This document shows, piece by piece, positions 16,750 to 25,292 of a DNA stretch of 64,000 nucleotides. How positions within the stretch are numbered: position 1 is the stretch's first letter; the number at the start of each line of letters is the position of its first letter. The notes under the pieces are model-generated. The model was not told the origin of the DNA and searched no databases. It saw nothing but the letters and a program-made list of their open reading frames with translations. The translations under genes were made by a program, and so were the position numbers. The stretch lies in the NCBI GenBank assembly GCA_016786725.1, contig JAEUVU010000014.1, positions 1 to 64,000 of the forward strand. Direction: 5' to 3'. This stretch comes from Ferruginibacter sp. (lineage in GTDB: Bacteria > Bacteroidota > Bacteroidia > Chitinophagales > Chitinophagaceae).

Positions 16750-18051
16750 ATGAAATATTACAGTCTGAATAAACAATCCCCTGTTGCAGATTTTGCAACT
16801 GCAACCATACTGGGACAAGCGCCTGATAAAGGATTGTATTTTCCTGAAATCATTCCGCAGGTTAGCAAAGAACTGATTGATAATATAGAAAACTATTCCA
16901 ATGAGGCGATTGCTTTTGAAGTTATCAAACCCTACATCGGTGATGCTATACCAAAGGACGTTTTGGAAAAAATCGTTGCTGAAACAGTAAGCTTTGAAAT
17001 TCCTTTAGTAAAAATTACTGATGCTATTTTTTCGCTGGAATTATTTCATGGGCCAACACTTGCCTTTAAAGATGTTGGTGCCAGATTCATGAGTCGCTGT
17101 TTGGGTTATTTTGCAACTCAATCTCAAACGAAAGAAAAGATAACTGTCTTGGTTGCAACTTCCGGCGATACCGGCGGTGCCGTTGCCAATGGTTTTTATG
17201 ATGTGGAAGGAGTGGAGGTTGTTATCCTCTATCCATCCGGCAAGGTGAGTTCGGTACAGGAAAAACAATTAACAACACTTGGTAAAAATATTCATGCGCT
17301 TGAAGTTGACGGAACATTTGATGAATGCCAGCAAATGGTAAAAGCGGCTTTTGCTGATGTTGAACTCAATCAAAAAATAAAACTTACGTCTGCCAATTCA
17401 ATTAACGTAGCAAGATGGCTGCCGCAGCAGTTCTATTATTTCTATTTGTACAAACAATGGAAAGATAAAACCAACCCACCCGTAGTAACTGTGCCCAGCG
17501 GAAACTTCGGAAATATCTGTGCAGGCTTGCTTGCACAACAATCCTGCTTACCTATTAAACATTTTATTGCAGCCTGCAATGTAAATGACACAGTTCCCGA
17601 TTTTTTACGCACCGGCAATTATCAGCCCAAAAAAGCAGTACCCACCATTTCTAATGCCATGGATGTTGGTGACCCAAGTAATTTCATCCGCATCATGCAA
17701 ATGTTTTATCATCAAAAAAATAGTCTTGATAAAACATTAACCGGTTTCACCATCACCGATAATGAAACAAAGGAAACCCTGGTTTCTGTTTTAAAAAAAC
17801 ATAACTATTTACTTGATCCTCATGGAGCAGTTGCATACAATGCCTTACAACAATACCATGCTCAGCATCCAAATGCAAAAGGAGTGATTTTAGAAACTGC
17901 ACACCCGGTTAAATTTTATGATGTTATTGAACCTTTGACCAATCAAAAAGTTCCGGTGCCAGCTTCAGTTGAGGAACAGATCAAAAAAGAAAAAATGAGT
18001 GTAAAGATCAGTGCCGATACAAATTTGCTTAAAGAATTCTTATTAAGATAA
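16750..18051 (+). CDS. thrC: Threonine synthase
   Basis: This 433-residue PLP enzyme converts O-phosphohomoserine to threonine, the last step of the pathway. The PLP lysine lies in LAFKDVGARF (Lys107), and the phosphate-binding loop TSGDTGGAVANG follows. The length matches the bacterial fold-type II threonine synthases. The ATG at 16750 was chosen because the protein then begins MKYYSLNKQSPVADF, as in family members. An upstream in-frame ATG at 16660 would read through the palindromic repeat and give a leader unlike the family. It completes the thrABC operon. Confidence 0.96.
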   Translation: MKYYSLNKQSPVADFATATILGQAPDKGLYFPEIIPQVSKELIDNIENYSNEAIAFEVIKPYIGDAIPKDVLEKIVAETVSFEIPLVKITDAIFSLELFHGPTLAFKDVGARFMSRCLGYFATQSQTKEKITVLVATSGDTGGAVANGFYDVEGVEVVILYPSGKVSSVQEKQLTTLGKNIHALEVDGTFDECQQMVKAAFADVELNQKIKLTSANSINVARWLPQQFYYFYLYKQWKDKTNPPVVTVPSGNFGNICAGLLAQQSCLPIKHFIAACNVNDTVPDFLRTGNYQPKKAVPTISNAMDVGDPSNFIRIMQMFYHQKNSLDKTLTGFTITDNETKETLVSVLKKHNYLLDPHGAVAYNALQQYHAQHPNAKGVILETAHPVKFYDVIEPLTNQKVPVPASVEEQIKKEKMSVKISADTNLLKEFLLR

Positions 18052-18069
18052 TCGTATAGTATCTTATGA

Positions 18070-18097
18070 ATTGCGCCGCCCTGAAGGGCGGCGCAAT
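18070..18097. repeat. Perfect GC-rich palindrome
   Basis: ATTGCGCCGCCC, a TGAA loop, then GGGCGGCGCAAT form a 12-bp perfect stem just after thrC. It may act as part of the operon's end or be a dispersed repeat. Confidence 0.6.
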
Positions 18098-18108
18098 TGA
18101 AGCAATAA

Positions 18109-18136
18109 TAAAGGCCCTGCATTTGCAAGGCCTTTC
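18109..18136. terminator. Bidirectional terminator between thrC and rplI
   Basis: AAAGGCC..TGCA and TGCA.GGCCTTT form a stem with A and T runs on either side. It can end both the thr operon (plus) and the rpsF-rpsR-rplI operon (minus). Confidence 0.7.
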
Positions 18137-18156
18137 TATAAATTCCAAAGTAAAAA

Positions 18157-18603
18157 TTACTCAGCTATTACTTCAAACTCAACTTCAGTTTCGTTACCGT
18201 TACCAAAATCAATATTTGCTTTGTAAGTACCCAGTTCTTTTACTTCGTCAACAATAGTGATGCGGCGACGGTCAATTTCGTAGCCCTTTTGTTCTTTAAT
18301 TGCACGTGCAATCTGAACAGAAGTTACACTACCGAAAATTTTACCGCTTGTACCGGTTTTAGCACCAATCTTTAATGCACCTTCTTTCAAAACAGCAATA
18401 ACGCTGTTGATCTCGGCCATTAATTTGGCTTCTTTCTTTGCCTGTTGTTTTTTCTTCTCTTCCATCATTTTCATGTTAGAAGGGCTTGCTTCAACAGCAA
18501 ATTTCTGAGGGATCAGGTAGTTACGGCCGTAACCGTTCTTAACAGTTACCAGTTCGTTTGCTCCACCTAAGTTGTTTACATCCTGTATTAGTATTACCTG
18601 CAT
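18157..18603 (-). CDS. rplI: 50S ribosomal protein L9
   Basis: This 148-residue protein begins MQVILIQDVNNLGGANELV and contains VKNGYGRNYLIPQKFA, the conserved N-terminal RNA-binding domain of L9. A long connecting helix and the C-terminal domain follow. The start at 18603 fits the family; an ATG seven codons upstream (MGKNANK) is less likely. It is the last gene of a minus-strand rpsF-rpsR-rplI operon, the common order for these ribosomal proteins. L9 binds 23S rRNA near the L1 stalk base and helps keep the reading frame. Confidence 0.96.
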   Translation of the reverse strand: MQVILIQDVNNLGGANELVTVKNGYGRNYLIPQKFAVEASPSNMKMMEEKKKQQAKKEAKLMAEINSVIAVLKEGALKIGAKTGTSGKIFGSVTSVQIARAIKEQKGYEIDRRRITIVDEVKELGTYKANIDFGNGNETEVEFEVIAE

Positions 18604-18678
18604 TTTGTTTGCATTTTTACCCAATCACGCCTTTGGCGAGACTTTCTCTATTTAAAGGTTAGGGTGGTTAAGAAAATT

Positions 18679-18942
18679 TTATTTTAAAAGATCAGTAACG
18701 TACGGTAAAATCGCCATTTGACGGGCCTTTTTAACTGCATCGCCCACTTTACGCTGGAACTTCAAAGAGTTACCGGTAATACGGCGAGGCAATAATTTAC
18801 CTTGTTCGTTAATGAATTTCTTCAGGAATTCTGCGTCTTTGTAATCAATATAATGGATACCCATTTTCTTGAAACGGCAGTATTTCTTCGGACGTTTCTC
18901 CTGCTTAATGGCAGTAAGATATTTTATTTCATTTTTTGCCAT
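18679..18942 (-). CDS. rpsR: 30S ribosomal protein S18
   Basis: This 87-residue protein shows the S18 core ([40 protein letters not shown]). It binds 16S rRNA in the platform of the small subunit as a partner of S6, encoded immediately upstream. Only three bases separate it from the rpsF stop, so translation is likely coupled. The length is normal for the family. Confidence 0.97.
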   Translation of the reverse strand: MAKNEIKYLTAIKQEKRPKKYCRFKKMGIHYIDYKDAEFLKKFINEQGKLLPRRITGNSLKFQRKVGDAVKKARQMAILPYVTDLLK

Positions 18943-18945
18943 GGC

Positions 18946-19299
18946 TTAAGCTGGAGTTTTTTCGTTAGTAAATTTGCCGCCACTTCTCTTTTTCGCATTG
19001 TAATCGACGGCGTACTTGTCGAGTGCAGTGTACATGTGACGCATCTGCGATTCGTCACGTAAAAGTTGAATTTTCAACTTTTCATTGAAGCTGGATGGCG
19101 CTTTATACTCCATTACCCAATAAAGACCAGTGGTCTTTTTGTCAATGGGATAGGCCAGTGATTTCAGTCCCCAAGGGTTGCTGTGCAACACCTCACCACC
19201 GTTTTCTGTAACGAGGTCGGCATACTTTTTCTGAGCGGCTTTAAACTCGTCTTCAGAAAGCACAGGGGTAAAAATCACCATCAATTCGTAGTTGTTCAT
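18946..19299 (-). CDS. rpsF: 30S ribosomal protein S6
   Basis: This 117-residue protein begins MNNYELMVIFTPVLSEDEF, the standard start of S6, preceded by an AGGGAA ribosome binding site. A longer frame to 19389 exists but would add 30 residues with no family counterpart and would read through the leader. S6 forms a heterodimer with S18 in the small subunit platform. It is the first gene of the rpsF-rpsR-rplI operon. Confidence 0.96.
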   Translation of the reverse strand: MNNYELMVIFTPVLSEDEFKAAQKKYADLVTENGGEVLHSNPWGLKSLAYPIDKKTTGLYWVMEYKAPSSFNEKLKIQLLRDESQMRHMYTALDKYAVDYNAKKRSGGKFTNEKTPA

Positions 19300-19737
19300 T
19301 TCCCTGATTGATTTTTGGTTTAAAAATGTTGTTAATCCGTTTTTTGTAACGGGCAGCAAAGGTAAGGGATTTAGCCCTTTTTCGGGCATTAATTGGAGAT
19401 TATTTTAGTACAAGCTTCAGTTTTTCATGGCATGATCGTGTGTCACAATCCCTGCCTGCCGACAGGTAGGCTTTTATTGGCAATACTGCTATTGGGCATT
19501 TATCTAAGTATATAAAAGCCTTACTCATTCAAATTTACTTAAATTTGCCATAAATAATTGATTTTTATTGTTTTACTGGTTCTGTAGAAACCATAGGTTG
19601 GTAGAAAAATGCTCTAAAGTTTAATTAAGTGCCGTAGGCACGACAGAACTCTAGGCCTTGCGAACCTACGGCACACCAAAACCATAATATTCTAAATTTC
19701 AACCAACCTGATATGCATTCGGCATAAAATACATTCA
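19300..19737. repeat. Intergenic region with palindromic elements (19450-19470 and 19575-19709)
   Basis: Apart from the rpsF leader, no gene is seen. A decayed copy of the CCTGCCTGCC palindrome sits at about 19450-19470. A larger element follows. GTGCCGTAGG (19629-19638) pairs with CCTACGGCAC (19665-19674), and outside it GGTTGGTAGAAA (about 19598) pairs with TTTCAACCAACC (about 19697), giving a nested inverted repeat of about 110 bases. Confidence 0.55.
19337..19364 (-). promoter_or_regulatory. rpsF leader: -7 element and candidate regulatory hairpin
   Basis: On the minus strand TACCTTTG (19364-19357) matches the Bacteroidota -7 form exactly; no good -33 match is seen. Just downstream CCGTT and AACGG (19352-19337) form a hairpin around ACAAAA. 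Autoregulatory S6:S18-binding leaders with CCG motifs are known in many bacteria; whether this hairpin is one is a guess. Confidence 0.4.
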
Positions 19738-21468
19738 TTATTTCTTTATCAACCTATAAACCGGATACCTGTTATGCCCCGGCTCATAATATGGCGAATT
19801 TTTATAAATAAAATCCAATTGCGCCGAACTGTTCGCCGCAAATTTTTCATCAGTTTTCTTCTTTTCCTCCAGTTTTACTTTTAAAGCCGGGTCTTTTTTC
19901 AAAACCTCAGCCGCCAGATCATCCCAGCGGTAATCACTGTAGCCCTCTTTTTGCTGTAAAACTGCATCAAAAAAGTTCCAGGCAAAAAAACTGTCGTCAC
20001 CAGTTGGTTCCAGCATTTCTACTAAATAACGATTGGCAGGTTGATTTAGGTAAATAATGTAATCACCTTTTAAAAATCTTATTTTCTGGTTACCGGCAGT
20101 AACTTTTACAGCTGAATTTTTATGATGTTTTTCATAAGGCCTGGGCATTGCTTTATAATCGTCAATACGATAAGCATCCACATTGATTACTGTATCATTC
20201 TTAAATTGCTGCATTACAACATTATTCAGCTTTAACAGGTCAATCACCCCATACCATCCCTGCGGAATAACATAGGCTGCAGGTGCATCAATAAAATTTG
20301 AAGCATTGAATACATTGAAAAATTTTACCTGTTTGGTAAATGGTTTGCTCCGGTCGTAAAACATTCTGTTCATCCCGGTTGCATCGCTTGGCTTAAAAGC
20401 CTGCTCATATCCTTTAAAATTCACAAAAGTGAATTTAGTTGTATCAAGATTCCATTTGAAAGGAAAAGCTTTTGCATTTGTTACTTCTGCTCTTGCTTTT
20501 TTGCGTTCTGCAATTAATTCGGTTGCATTGGCAGAAGCCCTTTCGATCACCGTTTGAGAAAAAGCATAAGTTGATAAAACCCTTTGCTTAAAAGGTTTCA
20601 GCATATGCGTTTCGGGCACAAAACCTATGGTTTGAAATAAAGCCGCATAACCGGATGAATATCTCGGGGGATCATAAAACATCACCATGCCTCTGTCAGG
20701 GCTGGCCGTTTCAAAACTTACATAGGGCACCATGTCCCAGCTTTTTTCACTCATGCCTTTGTATAGTTGCGGCTCAAAAGTACGCTTCAGCCATTCTCCC
20801 AATGAGCCGCCCAGTTTATCATATTGTGTGGTAAGCAGTGTCATCACATGCTGGTAATCGGCACCATCGCTAACGTGGTTGTCAATTAAAATATCGGGAT
20901 CAAGCAAATGAAAAATCTGGGCAAATGCTTTTGCCTCCCTGCTGTCGTTTTTTGTAAAGTCGCGGTTCAGATCCAGGTTCTGACTATTGCCTCTAAAGCC
21001 ATACTCTAACGGTCCGTCCTGGTTGGCTCTTGAATAAGAATTGCGGTTCAAACAGCCACCAATATTATACACTGGTATAAAACCCAGCGCAACATTATCG
21101 GGCAGTTTAATTTTGCCGGTAACTATATCTCTCACCAGCATCATACTTGCATCTATACCATCTGGCTCACCGGGGTGAATGCCATTGTTAATCAGAATTA
21201 CAGCTTTGTTTTGTTTGTGCCATTGTGCAGCATCAAACTTGCCATCGTTGCTAACGAGCACCAGGTGCAAAGGGTATCCTGCATCGGTCATGCCCATTTC
21301 TTTTACCAAAACTTTGGTTGATGCTTTATCGAGATTTTTATACCAATCAATCGCTTCAAAGTAAGTGGCACTTTCCAGGCCATTGCTTTTTTCAAAGCGG
21401 CATTGTTGTGCATTGCTGTTATAAAAAAAAGAAATGGATATTGTAAAAAGAATAAAATTTTGCATCAT
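19738..21468 (-). CDS. Secreted M14 family zinc carboxypeptidase
   Basis: This 576-residue protein has a signal peptide (residues 1-20, ending SNAQ). The M14 zinc site is visible: HPGEPDG (His98 and Glu101) and, after NLDLNRDF (about 165-171), NHVSDG with His198. A glutamate in VPETH (Glu286) is a candidate for the catalytic residue. Such enzymes remove C-terminal residues from peptides outside the cytoplasm. About 270 residues after the catalytic part have no recognised domain, and no T9SS tail is seen, so it may stay in the periplasm. It stands alone, bordered on both sides by palindromic repeats. Confidence 0.88.
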   Translation of the reverse strand: MMQNFILFTISISFFYNSNAQQCRFEKSNGLESATYFEAIDWYKNLDKASTKVLVKEMGMTDAGYPLHLVLVSNDGKFDAAQWHKQNKAVILINNGIHPGEPDGIDASMMLVRDIVTGKIKLPDNVALGFIPVYNIGGCLNRNSYSRANQDGPLEYGFRGNSQNLDLNRDFTKNDSREAKAFAQIFHLLDPDILIDNHVSDGADYQHVMTLLTTQYDKLGGSLGEWLKRTFEPQLYKGMSEKSWDMVPYVSFETASPDRGMVMFYDPPRYSSGYAALFQTIGFVPETHMLKPFKQRVLSTYAFSQTVIERASANATELIAERKKARAEVTNAKAFPFKWNLDTTKFTFVNFKGYEQAFKPSDATGMNRMFYDRSKPFTKQVKFFNVFNASNFIDAPAAYVIPQGWYGVIDLLKLNNVVMQQFKNDTVINVDAYRIDDYKAMPRPYEKHHKNSAVKVTAGNQKIRFLKGDYIIYLNQPANRYLVEMLEPTGDDSFFAWNFFDAVLQQKEGYSDYRWDDLAAEVLKKDPALKVKLEEKKKTDEKFAANSSAQLDFIYKNSPYYEPGHNRYPVYRLIKK

Positions 21469-21487
21469 ATTTAATTTTGTGAGTTGA

Positions 21488-21580
21488 TTAACCCTGTCGG
21501 CGGTTGCAAACCCCTACAGGGTTAATGAAGCCGTATTTTATTTTAACCGCCGACAGGGTTTTTAACCGCTGTCGGGGTTA
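21488..21580. repeat. Palindromic repeat cluster
   Basis: TTAACCCTGTCGGCGGTT (21488-21505) is answered by AACCGCCGACAGGGTT (21545-21560), with two further partial copies (CTACAGGGTTAA and AACCGCTGTCGGGGTTAA) in the same 90 bases. It fills the gap between the two minus-strand secreted hydrolase genes. Confidence 0.75.
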
Positions 21581-21639
21581 AATAAACCGGACTGCAAAAT
21601 TGTACAGCCCGGTTTAACAAACGAGGATCGAATTGTAAA

Positions 21640-24306
21640 TTACTTAATAATTACAAAAGACTGATTGATGAGGTAAGAGGTATTGCTGATCTTAATAAAA
21701 TACCTGCCGGGAGCAAGATGGTTTACATTCAGGTCAATATTTTTTTGCCGGTCTGCAACCTGCTGCTGTATTACAATACGGCCCGACAGGTCTGCAACAA
21801 TCAATTGACTGTTTTCTGTTAAAGCTGTTTGGAGTTTTACAATGAGTTTGTCTTTTGTTGGGTTAGGAAAAATCAGTGCATTTGAAAAATTATTTGCAAT
21901 ACGTACCGAAACAATTTTACTGTTACTGAACTTTCCATCAATATCAATCATTTTCAACCGGTAAAAAACGGTGTTGACGGCTGGCAAATTATAATCAGTA
22001 AAAGAATAGTTTGCCAGGTTTCTTCCTGCTACTTCTCCAATTTTATAATACCCGGCTCCATCAGTGCTTCTTTCAATTTCATATCTATTAAAATTGGCCT
22101 CATTGGTAGCATACCATTTTAGTAAAACCGATTCATTATTTTTTTGTGCAGTAAAATCAATCAGCGTTACCGGTAATAAACCGGTGCATTGCCAAACCTG
22201 GTAAACATACTCGGGGTGATCAATGAAAGGATTGCGGTTTCCCTGCAAAGCAAAAACAGCATTGTTACGTGCAATTTCTTTTGCACTTACCGGGTCGGCA
22301 AGGTGCCAATCAAACAACATTTTAATATACCAGTCATCCAATGCAGGATAAGCAGTGCCATTCAAAATATCATTGGCATTACCATTTCCCTGCCAGCCGG
22401 CAACCTGGCTTTGATACCTGGTAACCATATACAATTGCCCTCTTGCCAGGTCACCTTTATATTCATTCCTCGGCTCAAACACAACGCCGCTAAAGCCCGG
22501 ATAGGTATTGGGCCCAAGTTTGCCACCATTTTGTGATGTCCAGGTTGGAGCGCTTACGGTACCGTAAGGCTGATTACCTCTCCTGTTATTTACATATCCA
22601 TCTGTAGGAAAAAGATGATTCAGATCTGTGTACATGGGGTAACCATCATTAAACCATGATTTGGGAAATGAATGCTCCCTGTTATAACAATCAGCTTCCG
22701 AATTATAGTTACCGCATTGGTTTGTTCCGTAAGTATAGGTATAAGGTTCGGCGCCAGCCGGGTTATCGCTGTACATATCCCAAATAATGTCGGCTGTGTT
22801 TGCATCGTTGCGGTGCATATCGGTTGTTTCATAAGCTGTCCACACTTCCCCATAAGTAAGCTCGTTGTAGTTTGCAGAAATGATATTGAACAATGCAGTC
22901 TTTAAAGGGCCACAGGTTAAACCAACTGCTGCATCATAATATCCGGCAGGAATTCCTGAAGGATCATTGGTTGTTGTGGCGCTGCCATCTAAAGAAATAG
23001 TATTATAAAAAGGTTCGCCGGAGCATTCTGCATTTACAGAAAAAACAAAGATATAGTAAGGCGTACTCACAGTTAATCCGCTTGCAGTAAATGAGGTTGA
23101 GCTCGTATAATTTATAATAGTGCCTCCGCCAAAACTCTGGCCTGCTGTATAGGTTACACCATTTACCGGTGAAGCTGATAAAGTAGAACTGGTACTGATT
23201 ACAGACAGATACCTGTTTGCACTGGCCTCACCGGTAAACGACCCTGCGATAACAGTATTACTAGCTGTTAAATTGAGGTTGGCAGGAGGCAATGAAGGCG
23301 TTGTACAGGCAGGCAGTGATGCGGTTGAAATATTATTTTCCAGCGGGTTTAACTGCAGATAATCAGGCGCACTGCTGCAGTTTTCATTGTTATGTGCAAA
23401 TAGGTAATAGTAGTAGGTAGTGGCAGGTGTAAGGCTGATATCTGTAAAGATATTTGTAGTTGTACTGGTAACAACTATACCTCCGCCGATCGCATCCCCA
23501 GCCAGGTAAAAAGTACCATCAACAGGCCCGGCAGATAAAGTATTGCTTGTACTTCTTACAATTAAATATTCATCTGCAGCCGGTACAGCAAAATCAAAAC
23601 TGCCGCTGATTGTTGTTGGTGTAGAAGATAAAATTAAATTGGTTGGCTGATTTGTTGGTTCTGTACAAGCAGGAGCAGCGCCCCCAATGCTGATATCATC
23701 CAAAGCAATGCGGTCTCTTGAACCTGAGCCGCCAGCTGTGGCCCAGTAAATAAACCTTAGCTGAACAATTGGCTGGTTTTCTGCAGCAACGGGCAGCACT
23801 TCTGTATAGGTTTGATTATACCCCACAACCTGGCCTGCAGTGCTGAATGTAGAGGTAGTACCAATATCAATAAAATTTCCACTGGTGCCAATACGGTATT
23901 GCAGGGCAATATTATTATCCCACGAAGCCTGCTGAAGAATTAAACGGGCTGTCCATTGTATATCAATATTGGTAGCTCCGGTTGTATTAATGGCTATTAC
24001 CAAAGCCCCGGCCGATTGCGAACCTGATGCCAGGATGCTAAGGCCATTGGCTGCTTCATCCTTCCAGCCGCCTGAGGCCACTGTTGCATTATAGGGTAAG
24101 TCTGCATTTCCGGGAATTAATGTTCTGGTTGTTGGGATGGCTCCTGAGGTAGTTCCAAAACGATGTACAGCAACACCAGCCGGTAAAGTACCACCGGACT
24201 GGCTGCTAAAATTAAAAGGTAAAGCCTGGGCAGCAGGGTTTGTTTGCGCAAAACTGAGCGTAAAAGAGAAAATGAATACAATAAGTCCCGCAAATTTTTT
24301 ATTCAT
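21640..24306 (-). CDS. Secreted endonuclease I family nuclease with Fn3-like modules and T9SS sorting domain
   Basis: This 888-residue protein has a signal peptide (1-20, ending SFAQ). An N-terminal beta-sandwich-like region (about 25-210) is followed by two Fn3-like modules, each starting CTEP or CTTP and ending in a TYYYYLFAHN-like strand (about 213-445). The nuclease domain (about 455-700) has REHSFPKSWF (His near 545) and DLNHLFPTDGYVNNRRGN, the catalytic and metal-binding core of the EndA/NucM endonuclease I family. A type A T9SS domain (FPNPTKDKL to the end) closes it. It probably degrades extracellular DNA or RNA for nutrients or biofilm turnover. It is encoded alone on the minus strand. 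Confidence 0.92.
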   Translation of the reverse strand: MNKKFAGLIVFIFSFTLSFAQTNPAAQALPFNFSSQSGGTLPAGVAVHRFGTTSGAIPTTRTLIPGNADLPYNATVASGGWKDEAANGLSILASGSQSAGALVIAINTTGATNIDIQWTARLILQQASWDNNIALQYRIGTSGNFIDIGTTSTFSTAGQVVGYNQTYTEVLPVAAENQPIVQLRFIYWATAGGSGSRDRIALDDISIGGAAPACTEPTNQPTNLILSSTPTTISGSFDFAVPAADEYLIVRSTSNTLSAGPVDGTFYLAGDAIGGGIVVTSTTTNIFTDISLTPATTYYYYLFAHNNENCSSAPDYLQLNPLENNISTASLPACTTPSLPPANLNLTASNTVIAGSFTGEASANRYLSVISTSSTLSASPVNGVTYTAGQSFGGGTIINYTSSTSFTASGLTVSTPYYIFVFSVNAECSGEPFYNTISLDGSATTTNDPSGIPAGYYDAAVGLTCGPLKTALFNIISANYNELTYGEVWTAYETTDMHRNDANTADIIWDMYSDNPAGAEPYTYTYGTNQCGNYNSEADCYNREHSFPKSWFNDGYPMYTDLNHLFPTDGYVNNRRGNQPYGTVSAPTWTSQNGGKLGPNTYPGFSGVVFEPRNEYKGDLARGQLYMVTRYQSQVAGWQGNGNANDILNGTAYPALDDWYIKMLFDWHLADPVSAKEIARNNAVFALQGNRNPFIDHPEYVYQVWQCTGLLPVTLIDFTAQKNNESVLLKWYATNEANFNRYEIERSTDGAGYYKIGEVAGRNLANYSFTDYNLPAVNTVFYRLKMIDIDGKFSNSKIVSVRIANNFSNALIFPNPTKDKLIVKLQTALTENSQLIVADLSGRIVIQQQVADRQKNIDLNVNHLAPGRYFIKISNTSYLINQSFVIIK

Positions 24307-24374
24307 ATATGATGCTGAAGATAGGCGGCAAATTTACAGATTAGTTACCGTTAAAGGTTGTGGTTTTTATCAAC

Positions 24375-24408
24375 AAAAAGCCCGTCAATGTAGTATTGAC
24401 GGGCTTTT
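24375..24408. terminator. Bidirectional terminator after rpsT
   Basis: AAAAGCCCGTCAAT pairs with ATTGACGGGCTTTT around a short loop, with A and T runs on both sides. On the minus strand it follows rpsT by about 20 bases. Confidence 0.8.
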
Positions 24409-24428
24409 AATTATGTTAGTACAAAGAA

Positions 24429-24683
24429 TTACTTTGCCTGGGCATTAATTCTTTTAGCCAGCTTGCTCTTTAAATTAGCCGCTTTGTTTTTATGGATGGT
24501 ACCACGCTTGGCCAGTTTATCAATCATAGAAGCAACTTTTGGAAAAGCTTCGGTTGCAGCGGCTTTATCGCCTGCTTTCAGGTCACGTATTGCGTTACGG
24601 GTTGTTTTACCGTAATAGCGGTTACGTTCGTTACGCTTGGTACTCTGTCTTACATCTTTTTTGGTTGCTGCGTGATTTGCCAT
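24429..24683 (-). CDS. rpsT: 30S ribosomal protein S20
   Basis: This 84-residue basic protein begins MANHAATKKDVRQSTKRNERN and ends KAANLKSKLAKRINAQ, the standard S20 pattern of three long helices. It binds 16S rRNA early in small subunit assembly. It is transcribed alone on the minus strand. Confidence 0.97.
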   Translation of the reverse strand: MANHAATKKDVRQSTKRNERNRYYGKTTRNAIRDLKAGDKAAATEAFPKVASMIDKLAKRGTIHKNKAANLKSKLAKRINAQAK

Positions 24684-24704
24684 TTAATTCTAATTTTTGG
24701 GCTG

Positions 24705-24712
24705 CAAAGATA
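24705..24712 (-). promoter_or_regulatory. Candidate -7 element for rpsT
   Basis: On the minus strand TATCTTTG matches TAnnTTTG exactly, 21 bases before the rpsT start. The nearest TTG upstream is only 13 bases away, so the -33 box is not convincing. Confidence 0.45.
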
Positions 24713-24800
24713 GGGGAATAATGGACAATTGAGTAATGAATAATGAATAATTTTTTAGTTGCAGGCGCTATTTTGCTTAATTTGAACTTAAAATGACCGT

Positions 24801-25292
24801 ATGAACAAGTATGTTTTGCTTCTTTTACATGTAATATCACTGGTTCTGCTGGGTTTTGGCTGGGTACTTGATATGCTGCACATTGATATTTCGGTACATT
24901 ATATTATAGATTTCAACCTCTTTAGCGAAAAACGCAGCGTGCTGGGGATGCTTGAAAAACTGTGGAAAGACGGTAATTACTTTCCTTATACCCTCATTTT
25001 CCTGTTTGGCATTATCGTTCCGTTGATAAAATCAGGAATTATATTTTACCTGCTGCTGGGTAAAAACCCTGCAGCTAAATGGCAGCGTTTTGTAAGCGCT
25101 ATCAGTAAATGGGCCATGGCCGATGTATTTGCCATCAGCATATTTGTGGCTTTTTTAGGTGCCAATGCCATGGAAAGCACCAAAGCGGTTTTGCTGCCGG
25201 GGTTCTACTATTTTAGCGGCTATGTTATTTTAAGCGGCATTATAGCCGTGCTTTGCGGCAAACTGGTTTCGGAAAAATCTAATCTTTCTTAA
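24801..25292 (+). CDS. Paraquat-inducible protein A (PqiA) family membrane protein
   Basis: This 163-residue protein has four hydrophobic segments (about 3-22, 55-80, 100-122 and 134-156) and the family motif KWAMADVFAISIFVAFLGA between the second and third. PqiA-like proteins are inner membrane partners in envelope lipid or stress systems; in proteobacteria they go with MCE proteins such as PqiB. No MCE gene is nearby, and this is a single-domain copy of roughly half the E. coli PqiA length. Its 3' end overlaps the convergent fibre protein gene by 14 bases. The family call is good; the role is unknown. Confidence 0.83.
   Translation: MNKYVLLLLHVISLVLLGFGWVLDMLHIDISVHYIIDFNLFSEKRSVLGMLEKLWKDGNYFPYTLIFLFGIIVPLIKSGIIFYLLLGKNPAAKWQRFVSAISKWAMADVFAISIFVAFLGANAMESTKAVLLPGFYYFSGYVILSGIIAVLCGKLVSEKSNLS

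Noticed and set aside
24801..25292. Complete PqiAB or MCE transport system
   Set aside because: Only a single-domain PqiA-like protein is present, with no MCE partner nearby.
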